Shown here: positions 60,137-64,000 of the stretch, one piece after another
How the letters are laid out: the number at the start of each line of letters is the position of its first letter
How positions within the stretch are numbered: the stretch's first letter is position 1
Source: Haloarcula limicola
GTDB lineage: Archaea > Halobacteriota > Halobacteria > Halobacteriales > Haloarculaceae
NCBI RefSeq assembly: GCF_010119205.1
Contig: NZ_WRXM01000002.1
Coordinates: 550,982-614,981, forward strand
Reading direction: 5' to 3'
DNA length: 64,000 nt
Position numbers and translations under genes: made by a program
The notes under the pieces: model-generated
What the model was told of the DNA's origin: nothing
The model's database searches: none
Seen by the model: only the letters and a program-made list of their open reading frames with translations

Positions 60137-60868
60137 ATGACAGACCGCGAGCCCGACGACCACGAGTTCTCCGAGGGGCAGGGGTTCGACGACCCCTACG
60201 ACGGCTTCGACCTCGAACCGCCGGAGTTCGAAGTCGACCCGGACAAGGTAGACCCCGTCGACTCCCGCGTCGTCACCGACATGCTCGACCGGCGGCAGGT
60301 GCCGGCCGACGACGTCGACGCCGAGCAACTGCTCGACGTCGGCCTGGAGTACATGCACATCAACCGCCACGAACAGGCCGCTGAGACGTTCCAGCGGGTC
60401 GCTCAATACACCGACGACGAGCGGCTCGAACAGGAAGCCTGGACGAACAAGGGGGCCGCCCACGCCGAACTGGAAGAGTGGGACGCCGCCATCGGCGCGT
60501 ATCGTGAAGCGCTGGACGGCGACGAGGAGTCCGACCACGCGGCCACCGCCGAGACGAATCTGGCGTACGCGCTCTGGGAGTCCGGCCGCTCCGAGCAGGC
60601 GCTCGAACACGCCGAGCGGGCCGTCGAGATCGACCCGCGGTTCGAGCAGGCGTGGTACAACCGCGGCTTCTTCCTCTTAGAGCGGGGTCTGGCCGAGGAC
60701 GCCGTCGAGGCGTTCGACAACGCTATCCGCCTGGGCTTTCGCAACGCCGACGTCCTCGAGGAGAAGGCCCGCGCGCTCGAGGAGATGGGCGAGCACGACC
60801 GCGCCGAGGAACTGGCCGACGAGGTCGAGGAGATGCGCGAGAACGCCGAACAGCAGCTGCTGGAATGA
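60137..60868 (+). CDS. Tetratricopeptide-repeat protein
   Basis: The 243-residue protein has an acidic N-terminal region (about 1-60) followed by four to five TPR helix pairs (Y-M-H-I-N-R-H-E-Q-A-A-E-T-F-Q-R-V-A, A-W-T-N-K-G-A-A-H-A-E-L, N-L-A-Y-A-L-W-E-S-G-R-S-E-Q-A-L, W-Y-N-R-G-F-F-L-L-E-R-G). TPR scaffolds bind other proteins; the partner is unknown. The ATG of the DUF424 gene overlaps its stop (ATGA), so they likely work together. Confidence 0.84.
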   Translation: MTDREPDDHEFSEGQGFDDPYDGFDLEPPEFEVDPDKVDPVDSRVVTDMLDRRQVPADDVDAEQLLDVGLEYMHINRHEQAAETFQRVAQYTDDERLEQEAWTNKGAAHAELEEWDAAIGAYREALDGDEESDHAATAETNLAYALWESGRSEQALEHAERAVEIDPRFEQAWYNRGFFLLERGLAEDAVEAFDNAIRLGFRNADVLEEKARALEEMGEHDRAEELADEVEEMRENAEQQLLE

Positions 60869-61155
60869 TACTCAACGAGCGCGACACCGACGAGGGCCTG
60901 CTCGTCTCCGTCTGTGACCCGGACATCATGGGCGAGACGTTCGAGGACGGGCCGGTCTCGATCACCGTCGAGGAGGGCTTTTACGGCGGAGAGACCGTCT
61001 CCGAAGACGAGGTCGTCGACAGCCTGACTCGGTGTAGCGTCGCGAACATCGTCGGCGAGGACAGCGTCGAAGTGGCCGTCGAACACGGCTTTATCGACGA
61101 GGAGAACGTCCTCGACGTCGACGGGACCCGGCACGCGCAGCTGCTCTGGCTCTAA
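60865..61155 (+). CDS. DUF424 family protein
   Basis: The 96-residue protein begins M-I-L-N-E-R-D-T-D-E-G-L-L-V-S-V-C-D-P-D-I-M-G-E-T-F and has S-V-A-N-I-V-G-E near 57-64, the signature of the archaeal DUF424 family. Its function is unknown; conservation across Archaea suggests a role in translation or RNA handling. It overlaps the TPR gene by 4 bp. Confidence 0.82.
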   Translation: MILNERDTDEGLLVSVCDPDIMGETFEDGPVSITVEEGFYGGETVSEDEVVDSLTRCSVANIVGEDSVEVAVEHGFIDEENVLDVDGTRHAQLLWL

Positions 61156-61192
61156 CTCTCTCCGCGCTGCCCTCTCGTCCGTTATCGCGCCG

Positions 61193-61729
61193 CTACTCGA
61201 TCTGCAGGCCGTCGAGTTTCCAGCCGCCCTCGAGGACCACGACGCGGAGCGTGTGGACGCCGCGGGGCAGGTCGAGTTGCGTCGTCACGGTGCCCCACTG
61301 CTCCCAGCCGCCCGTCGCGTCGAACGCGATGCGTACTCGGGGGTCGTCGTCCACGACGAAACCCACCGCGCCGCCGCCGAATCCGTCGGCCGCGGCGACT
61401 CGGAGCGCGACTTCGTGTGGACCCGCCTCGCGGGCGTCCACGTCGTAGGTCAGCCACTCGTCGGTGACGAGGAGGTCGCGGCCGTCCTCGGGCGAGAGAG
61501 GGACGTCTTCGGACTCCCATCGGCCGTTGTGACGATAGCTTCGGTACGCACCGACGGGGATAGTACCGGGCAGCTCGTGCCGTCGCGCGTCGGGCCGGTG
61601 GTGAACGCCGTCTCGGCTGTCCAACCGCTCCTCTCGCTGCGGTTGGTCGCGCTTAACGTGGGTAACCGGTCCATTCTCGCCTGTCTCCTGGTCCCCCAGC
61701 ATACCCTGAATCATACGGGGGACCACCAT
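61193..61729 (-). CDS. Orphan CBM6-like carbohydrate-binding module protein
   Basis: The 178-residue protein has a polar N-terminal part (about 1-52) and a C-terminal beta-sandwich domain of CBM6 type. L-P-G-T-I-P-V-G-A-Y opens the domain, L-T-Y-D-V-D-A-R-E-A-G-P-H-E-V-A-L-R-V-A-A-A-D-G forms a strand pair, and G-G-W-E-Q-W-G-T-V-T-T-Q-L-D-L-P-R-G-V-H-T-L-R and G-W-K-L-D-G-L-Q-I-E end it. Such modules bind sugars in glycoside hydrolases, but no catalytic domain or clear signal peptide is present. It may be the remnant of a larger enzyme or a free lectin-like protein. The ATG at 61729 is uncertain. Confidence 0.6.
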   Translation of the reverse strand: MVVPRMIQGMLGDQETGENGPVTHVKRDQPQREERLDSRDGVHHRPDARRHELPGTIPVGAYRSYRHNGRWESEDVPLSPEDGRDLLVTDEWLTYDVDAREAGPHEVALRVAAADGFGGGAVGFVVDDDPRVRIAFDATGGWEQWGTVTTQLDLPRGVHTLRVVVLEGGWKLDGLQIE

Positions 61730-61835
61730 TGTTTTGTATACGCTAACCGGACGTTAGATGGTTACTAAACGCTCCGATGCGGCGGATTTAGGCGAACCGA
61801 AGGAATGTTGCCCGTCGAGTCCCTCTGTCTACCCA

Positions 61836-63083
61836 ATGAGTCAAACCGACATCGAGCCGCTCGACGTCGAGCGCATCCGGGAGGAGTACCCCGTCCTCCA
61901 GCGGGAGTTCGACGGCGAGCAGGTCGTCTACCTCGACAACGCGGCGACGACGCAGACGCCCGACCGGGTCGTCGACACCATCGCCGACTATTACCGCCAG
62001 ACGAACGCCAACGTCCACCGCGGGCTCCACCAGCTGAGCCAGGAGGCCAGCATCGCCTACGAGGACGCCCACGACAGGGTCGCCGAGTTCATCGGGGCCT
62101 CTGGCGAGCGCGAGGAGATCGTCTTCACGAAGAACACCACCGAGAGCGAGAACCTCGTCGCCTACGCGTGGGGCCTGAACGAACTCGGTCCCGAGGACGA
62201 GATCGTCCTGACGGAGATGGAACACCACGCCTCGCTGGTGACCTGGCAGCAGATCGCGAAGAAGACGGGCGCGACCTGCCGGTACATCCGCGTCCAGGAG
62301 GACGGCACGCTCGACATGGACCACGCGCGCGAGCTCGTCGGCGACGACACCGCGATGGTCAGCGTCGTCCACGTCTCGAACACGCTCGGGACCGTCAACC
62401 CCGTCTCGGAACTGGCCGACATCGCCCACGACCACGACGCCTACGTCTTCGTCGACGGCGCGCAGTCGGTGCCGAACCGGCCGGTCGACGTCGAGGCCAT
62501 CGACGCCGACTTCTTCGCGTTCTCCGGGCACAAGATGGCCGGCCCGACCGGGATCGGCGTCCTCTACGGGAAGAAGCACCTCCTGGAGGAGATGGAGCCG
62601 TACCTCTACGGCGGGTCGATGATAAAGAAGGTCACCTACGAGGACTCGAAGTGGAACGACCTCCCCTGGAAGTTCGAGGCCGGGACGCCCCCCATCTGTC
62701 AGGGCATCGCCCTCGCGGAGGCCTGTGATTACCTCGACGACATCGGCATGGAGCGCATCCAGCACCACGAGGAGCAACTCGCCGACTACGCCGTCGAGCG
62801 GCTGGAAGACGAGGGCGACGTGGAGGTCTACGGCCCGCCCGCGGGCGAGAAGCGCGGCGGCCTCGTCTCCTTTAACGTCGAGTCCGTCCACGCCCACGAC
62901 CTCTCCTCGATCCTGAACGACTCCGCCGTCGCGATCCGCGCCGGCGACCACTGTACCCAGCCGCTACACGACAAGCTGGGCGTCGCCGCCTCCGCGCGCG
63001 CCTCCTTCTACGTCTACAACACGCGCGAGGAGGTCGACAAACTGGTCGAGGCCGTCGACGACGCGCGGCAGTTGTTCGCCTAG
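61836..63083 (+). CDS. sufS: SufS-type cysteine desulfurase
   Basis: The 415-residue PLP enzyme takes sulfur from Cys for iron-sulfur cluster assembly. PLP Lys K233 lies in S-G-H-K-M-A-G, D207 in F-V-D-G-A-Q, and the persulfide Cys C373 in A-G-D-H-C-T-Q. The ATG at 61836 (MSQTDIEPLDVERI) is the SufS-like start; a frame further upstream is noise. SufBCD/SufE genes are not next to it. The last 30 bases of the gene with 10 bases of flank occur again at 63196-63225. Confidence 0.93.
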   Translation: MSQTDIEPLDVERIREEYPVLQREFDGEQVVYLDNAATTQTPDRVVDTIADYYRQTNANVHRGLHQLSQEASIAYEDAHDRVAEFIGASGEREEIVFTKNTTESENLVAYAWGLNELGPEDEIVLTEMEHHASLVTWQQIAKKTGATCRYIRVQEDGTLDMDHARELVGDDTAMVSVVHVSNTLGTVNPVSELADIAHDHDAYVFVDGAQSVPNRPVDVEAIDADFFAFSGHKMAGPTGIGVLYGKKHLLEEMEPYLYGGSMIKKVTYEDSKWNDLPWKFEAGTPPICQGIALAEACDYLDDIGMERIQHHEEQLADYAVERLEDEGDVEVYGPPAGEKRGGLVSFNVESVHAHDLSSILNDSAVAIRAGDHCTQPLHDKLGVAASARASFYVYNTREEVDKLVEAVDDARQLFA

Positions 63084-63225
63084 CGGGGCGCTCCGCGCCT
63101 CGAAGAGTCGACAAGTTGGTCAGGGCCGTCGACGACGTTCTGCGCGAACGAAGTGAGCGCAGAGCCAGCGAGACGAGCGAAGCGAGTCTCGCCCGGCGCG
63201 GCAGTTGTTCGCCTAGCGGGGCGCT
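63033..63225. repeat. Degraded duplication of the sufS 3' end with inserted hairpins
   Basis: Bases 63033-63062 of sufS recur with three differences at 63107-63136. Bases 63063-63092, which include the TAG stop and the next 10 bases, recur without change at 63196-63225. In the second copy these halves are separated by about 59 bases holding TCTGCGC/GCGCAGA (63139-63163) and GAGAC/GTCTC (63170-63190) hairpins. A third, weaker trace (CGGCGCGGCAGCCG) is near 63279. The duplication lies in non-coding sequence before the rubredoxin-like gene. Confidence 0.8.
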
Positions 63226-63356
63226 CACGCCTCGAATAGCGGAGCGACCCGCAAGACGAGTGAAACGAGTCGCCGCCCGGCGCGGCAGCCGCCCGCCCGA
63301 GAGGCGATCCGAAACGCGGGGCGAGCCTTGAAGCCTGTCGAAATCCTAACACCTGT

Positions 63357-63695
63357 ATGAGCGGACGAGGCGAAACCCCCGACGAGGAGGAAGCCGACGA
63401 ACCAGAGGAGCAGGCGGAATCGGCCACGTTCGGAGAGACCGTCTACAACGCCGACGGAGCCGAACTCGGGACGATCCGCGGGATAGAGGAGGGCGGATTC
63501 TTCGTCTCGACCCGCGAAGGCGTCGAGAGCCTGAGCGTCGAACACGCCCGCTCCGGCCACGATTTCGGGGAGGCCGAACTCATGTGGCGGTGCACGGTCT
63601 GCGGGGAGATGGGCGAGATCGACGAGGGGCTGCCCGACACCTGTCCCAACTGCGGAAGCGAAAAGGAAGCGCTCATGTACTGGACCGAGGACTGA
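63357..63695 (+). CDS. DUF7130-like rubredoxin-type zinc/iron-ribbon protein
   Basis: The 112-residue protein has an acidic start (DEEEADEPEEQAESATFG), a PRC-barrel-like middle (V-Y-N-A-D-G-A-E-L-G-T-I-R-G-I) and a C-terminal ribbon with C-T-V-C and, 16 residues later, C-P-N-C, rubredoxin-like. It probably binds one Fe or Zn and acts in electron transfer or regulation. The 273-bp gap before it holds the duplicated sufS end. Confidence 0.75.
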   Translation: MSGRGETPDEEEADEPEEQAESATFGETVYNADGAELGTIRGIEEGGFFVSTREGVESLSVEHARSGHDFGEAELMWRCTVCGEMGEIDEGLPDTCPNCGSEKEALMYWTED

Positions 63696-63768
63696 GCGCC
63701 GGGAGACACCGGCCAAGGCCACCGCCGCCCGACCATTGAAGCGGCCGCCGCTCGAACGCCTTTGAGAC

Positions 63769-64000
63769 ATGGCACTCGAAGACGTGGACCTCGACTACGT
63801 TCGACTCGGTGAGACCGGGCTGTCGGTCAGCGAACTGGCCTTCGGCACGTGGCGCTTCGGCCGCGAGACCGACGAGGGGACCGTCGAAATCGACGAGGAG
63901 CGCGCCCACGAGCTGCTCGACGCCTACGAGACCGCCGGCGGGCGCTTCATCGACACCGCCGACGTCTACGGCGGCGGCGACAGCGAGGACTGGATCGGCG
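63769..64000 (+). CDS. Aldo/keto reductase, N-terminal part (cut by window edge)
   Basis: The first 77 codons run to the right edge. M-A-L-E-D-V-D-L-D-Y-V-R-L-G-E-T-G-L-S-V-S-E-L-A-F-G-T-W and F-I-D-T-A-D-V-Y-G-G-G are the TIM-barrel beta1 and catalytic Asp/Tyr region of the aldo/keto reductase superfamily. It should reduce an aldehyde or ketone with NADPH; the substrate needs the rest of the gene. Confidence 0.85.
   Translation, partial: MALEDVDLDYVRLGETGLSVSELAFGTWRFGRETDEGTVEIDEERAHELLDAYETAGGRFIDTADVYGGGDSEDWIG

Noticed and set aside
1-64000. CRISPR array, IS elements, prophage or conjugative genes
   Set aside because: No regularly spaced identical repeats, transposase, integrase or phage structural genes were seen. 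Repeats present are short hairpins, the coding repeat at the left edge and the sufS-tail duplication.

Overview
The window comes from a haloarchaeon (class Halobacteria). The sequence is G+C-rich with GTC/GAC/GAG-heavy codon use, and nearly every protein is rich in Asp and Glu. TATA boxes often lie 25-32 bp upstream of the start codon, as in leaderless archaeal transcription. Information-processing genes are archaeal: A-type ATP synthase, PAN, aRF1, aIF6, S19e, L31e, L39e, SRP54, class I LysRS. Several small families seen only in haloarchaea are present. The gene content suggests a Haloarcula/Halomicrobium-like lineage, but sequence reading alone cannot settle the genus. The window looks like ordinary chromosome: no rRNA, tRNA, CRISPR array, transposase or phage gene was recognised.

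Layout. 1-5.8 kb: the tail of a repeat-rich protein, a chemoreceptor-like protein without the signalling hairpin, and a two-gene operon of a siroheme nitrite/sulfite reductase with an FrhB-like F420-binding iron-sulfur protein. 5.9-16.9 kb: KDPG aldolase, cupin, flavin-binding protein, AEC transporter, SRP54, a split MgtE pair, a Gate-domain membrane protein, HTH-GNAT and CBS-MaoC fusions, a nuclease lipoprotein and a membrane cytochrome/sulfite-oxidase fusion. 17-24.7 kb: HAD/UPF0201/UPF0200 cluster, polyprenyl diphosphate synthase, etfBA, a membrane-tethered HTH protein opposite an exported protein, and a methyltransferase. 24.8-33.9 kb: the complete A-type ATP synthase locus H-I-K-E-C-F-A-B-D. 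34-43.2 kb: aRF1, MinD, ArgRS, an S2P protease, LysRS and UMP kinase. 43.6-51 kb: a second S2P protease, ThiL, a flippase-like protein, S19e-PDCD5-PP-loop ATPase, and HisRS. 51-58 kb: TruA, PepF, PAN, zinc ribbons and L39e-L31e-aIF6. 58-64 kb: ZIP transporter, ThpR, TPR-DUF424, an orphan CBM6-like protein, a SufS-type cysteine desulfurase, a rubredoxin-like protein and the start of an aldo/keto reductase.

The most interesting candidate system is the translationally coupled siroheme reductase plus FrhB-like protein at 2442-5802. It looks like a two-subunit counterpart of methanogen F420-dependent sulfite reductase (Fsr). Other points for follow-up are two copies of a structured intergenic element with a conserved A-tract module and covarying hairpins, three convergent gene pairs that share one CTAG as both stop codons, a perfect 32-bp palindrome before truA, perfect palindromes abutting several TATA boxes, a duplicated 3' end of the cysteine desulfurase gene, and an internal twin-arginine segment in the cytochrome/sulfite-oxidase fusion.
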